Shown in pieces: positions 47,876 through 59,700 of a stretch of DNA of 64,000 nucleotides (position 1 is its first letter; each line of letters starts with the position of its first letter). The position numbers and the translations under genes were made by a program. Location of the stretch: assembly GCA_016098155.1 (NCBI GenBank), contig JAAAJB010000044.1, forward strand, positions 1 through 64,000. The letters are read 5' to 3'. The notes beneath the pieces were generated by a model. It ran no database searches, was not told where the DNA came from, and saw only the letters and a program-made list of their open reading frames with translations. The DNA is from Actinomortierella ambigua. Taxonomy: Eukaryota; Mortierellomycota; Mortierellomycetes; Mortierellales; Mortierellaceae.

Positions 47876-50800
47876 TTAATCATCGGCTTCATCGGCTCTG
47901 CTCTGCTTGGCCTCGGCTTGCTCCCGCAGCTTCTTTGTGAGTTCTTGAACTGACTCTTCGCTTTCGTCGTCTGCCAATTCGTCTACTTCTTCCTCTTCTT
48001 CTTCTTGTTCGACTTCCATCTCCTCCTCCTCTTCTTCCTCCATGTCTTCCGGCCTCACCCCTTCGTCGTCTTCTTCCTCCTCGTCCTCAAAGGATCGAGG
48101 CGTCTCATCTTCCTCTCCTTCTACCGAGTAGCCCAACAGGCGCGTCATTTCTCGCTTCATTTGCGACAATGCTCTAGCGTCGCCCTCTTCGTCCGGCAGC
48201 TGATCCACTTCTTCTTCGTCTTCACCTTCCTCCTCCTCCTCTTCTTCTTCTCCTCTTCCTTCCTCCTCTTCCACAACCTCATCATTGATCTCCGAAGGCG
48301 CCACCGACCCCGTCGTACAGCTCTCCGTCTCGCCCGCTGACCCGACCGCGGCCGCCATCTCCTCCGCGGCAAGCGTCGCCGCCGCATGTTCCAGAGCCTC
48401 CTCCTCAGCCTGACGTCGCGTCCGCTGTTGCTCCTCCATCGCCCGTCGTTCCCGGGCCTCCTTCTCCTTGGCCAATCCGGCCCGTCGCAAGTCGTCCACC
48501 ACGCCCTCCAACGTTCGTTTCCGGCCTTGCTGTGCTTGTGCCAACCACGTCGTTGGAGATCCTCGTCCTTGTCGTCGTGGTCGTCGTCGTCGCTGCTGCT
48601 GCTGCTGTTGTTGTTGCTGCTGCTGGGCCGTGATATCATCGTCATCGTCATCGTTATCATCATCACCATCCTCGTTATTGTCATCTCCCATATCACCGCT
48701 ACCACTACCACCGGTGTTGCTACGGCCAGCGGCAGCAGCAGCAGCGGCGGCGGCAGCAGCAGCCGCGCCGCGCGACTTTGTCTGTGCATAGCGGACATAC
48801 TTGCGCTCGACCTTACGGATATTCCGGAACAGGAACAGCCGCGTGTACCGGATCGCCATCATCTTGCTCTCCTTGTACTTGGCTGCCTGTCGGTCGCGGA
48901 TCGTCTTGACCGACGGCAGATGGCTATAGCGGACCGATGGCGTCGTGGTCGTATGGTGATGATGATGATGATGATGGTGATGGTGGTGGTGGTGCGGGGA
49001 CCCTCCTCCTATTGCCCTTCCATTGAGATCCTCATGACCTGCTGCTGATGTTGGTCGTGGCCCGCGTCCAATGGTGCTGCTATTGGCCTTGCGTTGCCGC
49101 TGCCGCCCTCCTCCTTGTTGTGCCTTTTTGCCTTCGCCATGTCCCTTGCGGCCAGCATGTCCGGCGCCATGGGACCCATTGGGAACAAGGCTACTGTTGT
49201 TGTTCGAGTGATGGTTGCCGTTATTGTAATGGTGATGTAAAAGGTGGCTTCCATAGTGTCCATTCGCACTGTTGCCGTTATGACTGCCACTCAGTGGGGA
49301 TCCATTGGGATCAAGGCCCTCGTTCGACAGCTCCTTGAGCCGGGCTCCTTGGCTGCGTGCACCAATGTAGCCGCGACAGTTGGCGGAGCCGCAGCGACAC
49401 TGCTGCAAGTGAGCGCCGCTGAACGAGGAAAAGTTGTAGTCGTAGGTGATCTCGCTCAAGGCCGGAATGTCCTGCGACGCAAAGATGCCAATGCTCATCT
49501 CGCCGTTCAGGAACCATTTCTCGATCTGGCTGTTGGGTGAGCAGCTATAGATATTGTTATTTTAAGGAAAAATAGAGGTCAGTGAGGAAAAACAACAACA
49601 ACAGCAGCAGTCTTAAAATGATACGGCAATCCGCTTCATACCTGTGGTTGACAAAACGAGCATTGGTGCCCTTGAGACAGGCATCGACGACTTCTCCCTT
49701 CTCATACTCCAAAAAGTAAAAATTTTTGTTGTTCTTGTACATGCCCTCCATCCGCTCCAGACACAGCTTTTGCGAAATCACCTCGCCTCGGTACTCAATC
49801 ACAAGACTGCCTCGCTTAATCGGTTTCGTTGTGCGGATGCCAAACCCACGTTCCTCCGTCTATGTGGTTAACAAACAACAGTTGAATATCAGTTTCTTGA
49901 TTACTCCTTCATTCTGCATACCATAAAATACAATACAAAAACAAAGCTGGAGGACTTACCCAAATGACCTCGAGATGATCCTCGTTAGGGTTCTTCTTCT
50001 GGAAGCGCTGGTTCGAGCACTGGTCGCCACAGGGGCAGTGGGCCGACACACACTCGTAAAACATGACGCGGTTATAACAGTCTTCGCCACATCCAACCAC
50101 ACCGGCCTCTGGTGGCGGGCGTTTGCAATGACACACCATCGGGCTAGTCTCCACGCGCCTCTTGCGTTCCACAAACACGTCTATACATCAACAAAAAAAG
50201 AATGGGTGATGCGTGAAAGACAAGAAGAATGTGTGTTTCATTAGCAATCACGAAGCCCACACTTGAAAAAAAAACACTTGGATACCAAACAAATAAAAAA
50301 AAAACTTACTGCTCCGAATCTTGACAAACGGATCCGGTTGTTTGCGCTGCGCCAAGGCTCCCAGCTTCCACGCCTGCATGATATCGAACGGGAGCACAAA
50401 GTCGCGCCGTGCATTCACCAGCGTCTCGCCAAAGTTAATCGGCAGCTCAAAAAATGGTCGCTTCCGCTCTTGCCCTTCCTGCTGCTTCCGTGCCGCCATC
50501 ATCAGCCACTTGGACGATGCCGAGCCTCCCGATCCGCCACCTCCAAGCGATGGTGATGATGATGATGCTGCTGCCGTCGTCGTCGTTGTCGTCGTGATGA
50601 CCGCCGACACGGCCAAAGAAGAAGGAGACGAAGACGTGGAAGGCGACGAAGACGGCGACGACGACGACGGCATGGGTGACGCGATGCCCGTGATCCGACG
50701 CAATGGTGCATTCGTCTTCAGATCCGCCGAGTACAATCCAGACTTTAAATACGTCTTGCGCACAAGTTTGATCGTTGTCGCCGAAGCCTTTGTGCCAACG

Positions 50801-53800
50801 CCTGCTGCTTTTGCTGCCCCGGACAGTTCTATCCGCTTTCGGCCTTCCTCCGTCTCCACGGCCCCAAGCCCGCGCTTCCGTGGTACCAACGATGACGATG
50901 ATGTTGATGATGACGAAGCGGCCTCCGAGCCTGCATTCTTCGCCGGTCGTCCTACCCGTTTCACCACCACCACTTTGGGCGGTCGCCCCAGGCGCTTCGC
51001 TGCACTGCCGCTGCTACCGTGGCTACTGCTTCTACTGCCATGACCACCAGACGAACGCCCAGGTGGGCGACCAGGACGTCGAGGCGTCGACGACGTCGTC
51101 GCATCCGACATCACCGACTCGTCGTCTCCACCACCACCAGTAGCATCCGACGCTGGTTTTTTCCGGCCATGCAATGGCGGTCGTCCGCGCGGTCGTCCAC
51201 TACTGATCATAGCTGATGCTGATGCTGCTGCTGCTGCCGTTGTTGTCAACGCCGTTGATCCAGAGTCTGCTCCCGCCGCCACCAACATCCCGCCACCGCC
51301 ACCACCACCAACGACGACTTTGCTCCGCTTCCGCTTCATGTCATACTCGGACGGATCAAATCGGTGCGGGGGTGCCTTGGTCGCCTGCCGCTTCGTGTTG
51401 GGCTCGACAATGTTGGCCCGCGAGATCTGGCTCGGGCTCTCCGATCGTCGTCGCTTCTTGTGCCCATCCGCTGCAGCAGCAGCAGCATCAGCATTCGCCA
51501 ATCCACCGTCGTCATGACCATACAAGGACGAGGACGAGGACGAGGACGAAGAGGAGGATGATCCACCACCACCACCCATCCGGCTACTCTCACCTTGTTG
51601 CTGCTGTAGCTGCAGCTTCTGTGCGGCAGCAGCCCGTCGTGCCGTCGTCGTCTTCGTCGTTGCTGTTGTCGTTGCTGATGTTGTTGGGGCAGTGCGTTTC
51701 GCAAACGGCATCGAGTCCAGTATGCGTTTCATCTTCCTCGTCTGTTCGGGCGTCATCTTTGTCTTGGCCGCCTGCTGCACCATATTGATCAGGGTCGACT
51801 CTTGCAAATCCGCCGGGATCTGTAGTTTCTTGGGCACGGGCGTGCCTCGCTCCACACATTCAATGATCGCCTTGGTGATCTTCAGCTCCTTGCTCCGGAC
51901 CGAGGGCCGTTCCACCGTCCCCGTCCGATCACACGGGATCCCGGCCTTCGTACACCGCGCACACACCTTTTGGTTGTCGCACCGCCGGTGCTGCTGTCGA
52001 CAGTACAGGCATGACGTCGGTCCCAGGAAATATCCCGGTGGTCGCCCCGGTCGTCGCTTGATCGGCTTCCCATCGGGTCCGAGCGCCGGCGCCGGCGCTT
52101 GCGGCACGTACGCGGGGATGTGGCCGCGGATCGTCGCCAGAATCGCCTCGGATCGTTTCTGAAACAGGAGCTCTTCTATATATATTGTTTTTTGAAAAGT
52201 CATGAAGCAACAAATAAAGTCAGAATATAGAGTGTTCCATCTAATCGGCCTAAAAAAGCGAATTATACAAAAAAACCTACCGATGGCCTTGATCTGATCG
52301 TCCTTCGCTGAGCTAGCAGCAGCAAGGGTCTTCTTCAACTCTGACACCGAGATGGTCTGGACCACGCCCTGGGCATTCCTCACAGACATCTCTGGCATCT
52401 CCTCGCCATTCTCAGCCGCTTCAATCAACGATGCAATATCCATTGTTGTTGATTTTGTTGCCATCGTCGTTGCTGTCAACGCTGCAGAAACAGTGCCTGC
52501 TTTGGTCACATGGCTACTGCTGCTCGTCGTGGCAGTGTTGGCAGTGTTGGCAGTGTTGGCAGTGCCAGCAGTGGTGGCAATGGCAGTCTTTGGGGCATCG
52601 ACCGTACCCTTAGCACTGTTACTACCACCATCCTCACTGCTGCTGCTGGTGGTGGCGATGATACTAAGCCCATTGGTCACCCCGTCTTCTTCCCCTCCTT
52701 CCATGCTCGCCACCTTCTTCTCCTTCCCTTTGCCCTTCTCAATCCTCTCCACTACATTCGTCGTCGTTGCTGCTGCTGCTGCTGCTGCTGCCGCCGCTGC
52801 CGCCGCCGCTACTTCAGCAGTCACGTCATTGGCACTAGCACTGGCACTGGCACCATCAGCACCAGCACCGACACTACCGACGGTCGTAGTCGATCCCAGC
52901 GACAACTTGACTGCCGTCCCATTCACGACCGCCCACGATCTTGGCTCGGGTTTCTTGGGCGGTGGGCGTGGCGGCTTGGTCTGCACGGCATGGCCCCGCT
53001 CGTCCAGCAGCACTTTGCGTCGTCGACCCGACCGTAGCGCAGCCTTGATCAGTACCCGCTCACTGCTGCCCTCCACCTGGACGATCTCTTCTATCGACGC
53101 TGCCGCTGCTGCCTCTGCTGCCGCTGCTGCCGCTGCCTCTGCTGCTGCCTCTGCTGCCGCTACTGCCGATGGATCCTCATTTTCTGTTGCAGTTGTTGTG
53201 GTGGTTGATGACGCTGCTGTTACTTCGCCGGCTTCTGTTGAGGCTTCGTGCGACCCGGAGAGGCTATCCGTGGCTTGCGCTGATGTCTCTGTCGTCGAAT
53301 GGGCTATCATTTTTCCCACAGATAACAAATAGACGGTGGATAGGCAGGGAGAAAGGAGAAGGTAAAAACAAAAACAAAAAAAAATAGAAAGGTGAGCACG
53401 TCGTGAAAGCCTTTTTTCGGAATAGGGGTAGAGGTAGGGGTAAGGGAAAGGGTAGACCCCAAGGGAGGAAAAAAAAGTTACCTTGAGTATGATCGGTGGT
53501 GTTTATCGTCTCTAGCACCATGGAGTGGTGATCATCCACCATTGCAGACACGTCGTTTGGATCAATCACCACCAAACCCACCACGGTCGGTGTAGCCGCA
53601 TGCGTGCTCGAGATTGTCGCCTCCTCCTCCTCTTCGGAGCGATCATTGCTGCTGCTGGTGATCGCAAGTTGGTGATCAGCGCTCAGCATCTCAACATCAG
53701 TGTCGTTGCTGATGGCAAAGTTACTGTCATCCTGCATGTCGTTGCTAACTGCCATATGACTGGTCTTAGTGGTGGAAGCCATCGCCATGGTTGTTGTTGT

Positions 53801-54900
53801 CGTCGTCATCGTTCTGATGGCAGCACTGCTTGACGCGGAATTGTTCTTCTTCTTCTTCTTCTTGTCCGACTTTTCTGCATTGTCCGCGTCCGCGTTTGCC
53901 TCTCCCTCCTGGGCGACCGAGCTTGAGCTGTTGCTGGTGGTAGCAGCATCCTTCTTGGCGAGGATCTGCATCTTGATTTGCAGCGACTCTTCCTCGTTTG
54001 GATGCGATCTGATCATCCGCATTGTTGCCAGCATCTCCTCTTCTTCCTTGCGCAACGCTGCTTCTGCCATTGCTTCTTGCGTTACAGGCACTGCAGCGGC
54101 TCGCTTTGCAGCGGCTCCTTTGGCACTTTGTAAATGTTGTTTTGTGTATATTGAGTATTGGATGATAAGGCAATGGAAATTAACAAATTAGCTTTCTTTT
54201 TTTTTTTTGTTTCTCCGTTCATAAAGGGTCATTCCCCACACTATCCATCCCGCAACAGGGTTGCAGTGTAAAAGGAGCTATGTGGTAATGATAGGAATGT
54301 AAAAGAAAAAAAGGGCCCTGTAAAAGCCTTCTTCGGTCTTTTTCTGTCCCACTCTGCTGGGTTCAAGACCTGTTCGGAAAAAAAAGACGCGTTTTTTTCC
54401 TCTCTCTTTCTTCCTCCTCCTCTCATTCCCAAACAAAAAGAACCCTTGAGTGCATATAAAAAAAATTGGCACAGGTCGCACAAAAGTTGAATACCACCAC
54501 AACGGTGATGGACTGATAACGGGCAGTGTGATTCTATCACCCATGAAAAAAAAACAGGAGACAAAAGAGTGGGAAGGCCAAGAAAGAAAGAAAACAAGGT
54601 CTGGTACTTTGACACAGAAATAAACAAGAGAAAAAAAAAGAACCACATCTCATTGTCCGATTCCATCCAGGACAGTCGCCATGCATAGTTCCGCCACGCC
54701 AGGTCAAGACCTATTCGGGGCTCGACAATGAATGAAGAGTTGCGGATCTAATTCCTCGCGGCTGGAATGGGTGCGGACAAAACTGTGAAGGGGTGGGTGG
54801 CAAGAATAAAAAAAAAACAAAGGGACGAGGTCGTTTTTTTTTTTTTTTTTTGTTGAGCATGTGCCTTGTTTTTACGAGCTTACCTTCTCTTTGGCGGCAT
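47876..54900 (-). CDS. AWS-SET-postSET histone methyltransferase (ASH1/Set2 type) with Zn2Cys6 and AT-hooks
   Basis: Seven exons: 54900-54884, 54125-53482, 53303-52281, 52175-50310, 50180-49960, 49859-49642 and 49544-47876. They total 5,658 bases (1,885 residues), with every phase matching. Exon 1 is only 17 bases (MPPKR plus two bases, GTAAGC donor). Catalytic core: the AWS Cys cluster (CHCKRPP...[12 protein letters not shown], about 1198-1240); SET ([29 protein letters not shown], about 1260-1370); and post-SET Cys ([13 protein letters not shown]). AWS plus SET is the layout of H3K36 methyltransferases (Set2, NSD, ASH1). Neither WW nor SRI domains typical of Set2 are seen, nor the bromo/PHD/BAH set of animal ASH1L. 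At about 617-643 lies a Zn2Cys6-like cluster ([17 protein letters not shown], then CARC, then a final Cys). Several AT-hooks ([32 protein letters not shown]) suggest direct DNA binding. The C-terminus is basic then strongly acidic with a coiled-coil-like stretch. Confidence 0.9.
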
Positions 54901-56764
54901 GTTCTTTTTGGAATGTCACCCACGCGCCTTATAGACGGGTTAAAGGTGCAAACGAACAATGATGTCGAGTGGGGTTGCAGGTAGGGGGTTTTGGAGTAGA
55001 GGTGCGAAGGGGTGGGAATCAGGGCTGCTTGGGATGTCACAATGGCGAGACGATGATCTTTCAAAGTATTTAGATGTGTTGTTCAATGAAAAAGAAAAAA
55101 AAACACACACACCAGTGAGATGGCGACTTTTTTTTGAATTCCCACTCCAGAGAAATCTAAAAAAGAGAGGTTTTTGGCAGGAAAGACTTCGAGTCGGGGC
55201 GGAGCAAGAAAATAGAAAGACTAAAAAAGTCGCGCGCCAGGCCTGGTCGTGTGGGAGGTTTTTTTCTCCGTTTGAACGGGGACGGACTGACGGCCTCTGA
55301 GCAGCAGGAGAAATAAAATATATACAACAAGGGAATGGGAACAATCAAAAGAGTAGAATAGGGTAGAATAGGGTAGATGGAGAGAAGAGCCAACAACGCG
55401 TCAGTCGCCAATGCCAAGATGAAAGAATGTGTGTCAAGTGTGATTGAGGTACAAGAGACAATGAAAAAAAAAAGGGAGGAGAGAAGAATACAAAAAAGTG
55501 GGTTGCGATATTTTTCTTGTGTTGTTGTGGGCCTAGCGACGACTATTACGACAACAATAATAGCAGCAACAACAGCAGCAACAACAACAACAACAACAGG
55601 GGTGAATACACAGGAAGGATGGGATTGTTAAGAAAAGGAGGAGGGGGGTGTGAGGAAGGGGATGAGTGAGCGAGAGAGAGAAAGAGAGATAGAGAGAGAC
55701 AAGAGGGGTGGGATTGGGGTCTTTGCGAGTGAGCATGCGACCAATGGCTTGCTTGCTCTTCTTTCTTTTCCTCTGCTGTAAACAAAGAAAAGGACCCAGA
55801 AAAACCTCCTCCCCAACTCTCGCCCTCCCCACCTCCGCCAACCTCGCTCGGCGACAACGCCAGCCACGGCCATAGAGTTGTTGGCCCCACCACCAGCTTT
55901 CCCTTGCCCTTGCCCTTGCGGAGGAAATGATGGCATGGAGTGCGTGCACCACGAGATATCGAGGTAGCTCTGCGACCTGCTGTCGTGGGTCCTGGACCCC
56001 TCCCCAAAGATACATAGACAAGCATACGGGACTCCAAGATGGATAGACTGCTATACTACTACCAAGCCAGACATACTCCAAGTGGGGTTGGACCAACACA
56101 GACAAGGCGGGCGGGGGAAGAGAAGGGGGTGGGGGGGATAAAGAGCATCCAACGAAGGTGAGTGTGGTCCATACGACATGACGTGGACGGGAAGGAATAG
56201 GCTGCAAAAAAGGCGTCTTGCAGGACAAGACAGTGGAACCCTTGTTCATAGCGACTGTGAAGGGCTCCGCCACGGACTTTTTCTTTTCATGTTTCATGCA
56301 ACAGACAGCATCCCCCCACCCCACCCACCCACCCACCAGCACCTGAAGAACATTCCCGTCCCGCGCCATACATAAAATGGCGCTTCTCTCGGACAAGGTG
56401 AATTTGTGACAGAGTTTGTTCCGCATCCCTGAATCCCAATGCACATAGATGTACTCTTCCCCACTCACTCTTCCAAAGCGGTGGTGAAAAAAAAAAATTA
56501 TAAGGAAAAAAAATTTTAATGGTACAGCTGCAACCAAAAAAGTGGGGTAAATGAAAGGTATGAACAAGTTCCACCCGTGTATGACAGGAATGGAAGAAGA
56601 AGAAGAAACATATACAAGTGTGTCTGCGCAAGAAGACAAGTTTGTGTGTGTGTGTGTGTGTGTGTGTGAAGAGATAGAGAGAGAGAGAGAGAGAAAGAGC
56701 AAAAAAAAAAATAACAAGGTATAACTGCCAAAGCATCAAGCGCTGACATTTCTCTTTCTTCTGT
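54901..56764. other. Region between the SET gene start and the kinase gene end
   Basis: About 1.9 kb holding the SET-gene promoter/leader and the kinase 3' UTR. It includes GA-rich DNA, a CAA/CAG run (55559-55602), (GT)n (56643-56667) and (GA)n (56676-56695). The long minus-strand open stretch at 55533-56717 is repeat-rich and unlike any family I know, so it is not called. Confidence 0.45.
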
Positions 56765-59700
56765 TCAGAATCGCATCGATCCCATACCAAAAAAGGCCGA
56801 TGCACTCATTCCGCCTCCGACGCCTCCACCACTCGAGAAACGCGCAACATCGCTATTGCTGTCCTCGAGCGTCGTGCCTTGGCACCATGCGCTGTCCATC
56901 ACCTGGTCAATCCGCCACCGCTGTTCCGGTTTAGCATGGAACATCTTACGCAGCAGATCCCGTGCCTCGCGACTACTCTCCGTCGGGTCGTCATAATGCC
57001 CGTTCAGGATCTGATACTGCAGTCGTGGCTCGTACTCGTCCTGGAACGGCAACCGGCCCGTCAACAGCGCATACAGCACCACCCCCAACGACCACACGTC
57101 CGACGACGCCGTCTTTAGTGGGACACAGCTCCGAAGTTGCTCTGGCGAACAGTATGCCAACGATCCTCCTACCATCTGTTCTTCGTCCTCCACTGCCTCA
57201 TCGCATTCATCCTCCTGACCCTCCCCGGCGGCATCCTCCATCACCACATCCAACCCCGTCAGGCTCTGGCTCCGCTCTTGTCTCGAGCCAAGCAGGCCAT
57301 GCTGGGTGGTCGCCGACGATGATGACATCGACAGGGATGACGACGACGAAGACGACAACATCAACTCGGACGCCTGTGACTGCGACGACGACGACTCGGA
57401 CGACCTGCACGAGCCATGGCTGCTGCTGCTGTTGCTCGGCGACGACGATGACGCGTTGCCAAACGTCGGCGACAGCGGCGAGTCGAAAAAGTAATTGGCC
57501 GCCTCCTCGTTCTGACACTCGGCCAGTCCGAAATCGCACACCTTCCACGTCCCATCCTCGTGCTGCAGCACATTCTCCAGCTTGATATCCCGGTGCACAA
57601 TCTGCTTCTCCACATGCATATACCGCACCGCCGCCGCAATCTGGTTAAAGATCTTTCGGGCTTCCTCCTCTGGCAAGCCCGTCGTCGTGCTGGTGGTGGG
57701 TGCTGACAACGAACCCCACGCCGAACTTGCCGCCGTTGCCGCAGTCTTCTTGCCCGCCGTCCTTTTCGCCAAATAGTCCAAGAGACTACCTCCCGTGCAC
57801 AGCTCGCAAAACACAAACGTCGCACACGGTAGCTTCTCCACCGCCACAAACGGCACCACATTCGGATGCGACAGCCGGCTCCAGATTGCAACCTCTTTCC
57901 TCAGCATGCGATGAATCCGCCCGTTGATCGCCTTGCCACCGTCCGTTCGCGCCTTGACCACTTTGACCGCCACCCGCGCCACCAGGCCATCCACCTGCGT
58001 CGCAAACGCCTCCCGTACCACCGAGAATCCGCCGTGGCCAATCACTTTGCCCATGATAAAGTCTCCCACGGCCTCTCCCTCATCATCGGCATTCACCAGC
58101 GCCGGCGTCGTCACATCCACCAGATTCGACAAAAATGCCACTGCGGGCGAATACGGCAGCGAACTGTACGAAGACGATGTGACCATCGGTGTCGTTGGTG
58201 ACACCGTCGGTACCGGGTTCGACTGTGGGCCAAAAGATGATGAAGACGACAGCGTCGATCCCGTCGGACACGCGGGGAAGTAGCTGCCGCTGCCGCCTCC
58301 ACTTGCCATTGCAGTCATCGTCATGTTTCCTCCTGTGCCTCCTCCTCCCCCACCATTCAGGAGCGGTCGCAAGCCACCAGACGACAGCGTCCGCGACCGA
58401 TGTAGTCGATTGATCGGGAATGACGGCGTCTGCTCCGGTGCCCGCCACGACAGTGACAACTGGTCCAGCGAGTTTACCAGTGCTGGATTCGCCGTTCGCG
58501 GCGACGTGGGCGACAGTGACGGCAACAGCACATTCTGCTGGTACTGCAGCGACGACGACGACGACGACGACGACGATATTGGGGGTGCCGGTGGAAGCGA
58601 CGAGTTTTTCAACGTCGACCACGGTGATGACGACGAAAAGGCCGACGCCATGGGCCTGGTCACGTTCAGGTGATCATACTGTTGCTGCTGCTGTTGCTGT
58701 TGTTGTCTTTCTTTCTCCTGGCCCTGGCCCTGACCCTGGCATTCCCTCTCCCCTTTCTCCTTTTGCTGGAGCAACGACATGCTGAGGTGGCCCTCGGGGC
58801 GCGACTGTGGACCCGAAAAATCATTCAATTTGCTGCCACAGTTCAACCCAGTGGTGGCAGTAGAGGCAGTAGTAGTAGCAGTAGTAGTCGTGGTAGTAGG
58901 TACATCGGCAGCACTAGCGGTAGAGGGTGTCTCTCTTGCCTTGAATGCTTCGCTGATACTGCCGTTGCTACCAGCAGTACTGGTGGTATTGGTATTGGTG
59001 TGGGTATGGGTATGGGTATGAGTGGAGGGGATACTGTGGGTGCTAGCGTTGGTGGTGCCAGTGTTGTTGCCAGAGAAGGGACGTCGGAGACACTCTGAGG
59101 AGGTGTCGATCGTGATGCTAGGGTGAAGGTGTTGTGAGAGATGCGCTGTGCCTCTGTTGACCCGCAACGAAGGCGTGGGAGTGAGGGAGGGTGAAGGTGC
59201 AGATGCGGTGGCGGTGGTGGTCATGTTCATCGCTGTGCCAACGACTCCCTCCGATGATGCGCCTCGTGCCACCGCGTGAGTCGTCTGCGCGCCCCCCAAA
59301 CAAGATAGCGAATCATCGTTACCAACAGAGTCGTTTGTACCACTGGCGCTAAGGGTGGTCACAGGCGATTTTCTCCTATCTTCCGACATTGCGTGGCTCT
59401 CTTGTTGTTGTTGTTGTTGCTGCTGCTGCTGTTCTTGTTGATGTTGATGATGTTGTTGCTGTTGTTGCACATGTTGGTGCTGCTGCAGACCTTGTTTGAG
59501 AGACTGCTGGTGCTGCTGCTGTTGTTGTTGGCCTGATTCCCGAGTAACCCGTCTTGTAGCATTGCTAGTTGGTGTGGTCGTACTGGGAGGTGGGGAAGGA
59601 GGAAGAAGGTGAAGGGGCTCAGGAGTTGTTACTGTGATGGCTGCTGCTGCTGCTGCTGCTGCTGCTACTACCGTAGTTGCATGTGCTCCTCCTCGCTGTC

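Noticed and set aside
52352..53332. 326-codon open frame on the plus strand
   Set aside because: It is antisense to exons 3-4 of the SET gene and arises from Ala/Thr/Val-coded low-complexity sequence; the minus strand carries the phase-consistent gene.
55533..56717. 394-codon minus-strand open frame
   Set aside because: Ser/Leu, His-Thr and Cys runs come from CT, GT and CAA repeats. No ATG-led domain, no family resemblance; it lies in the kinase 3' flank.
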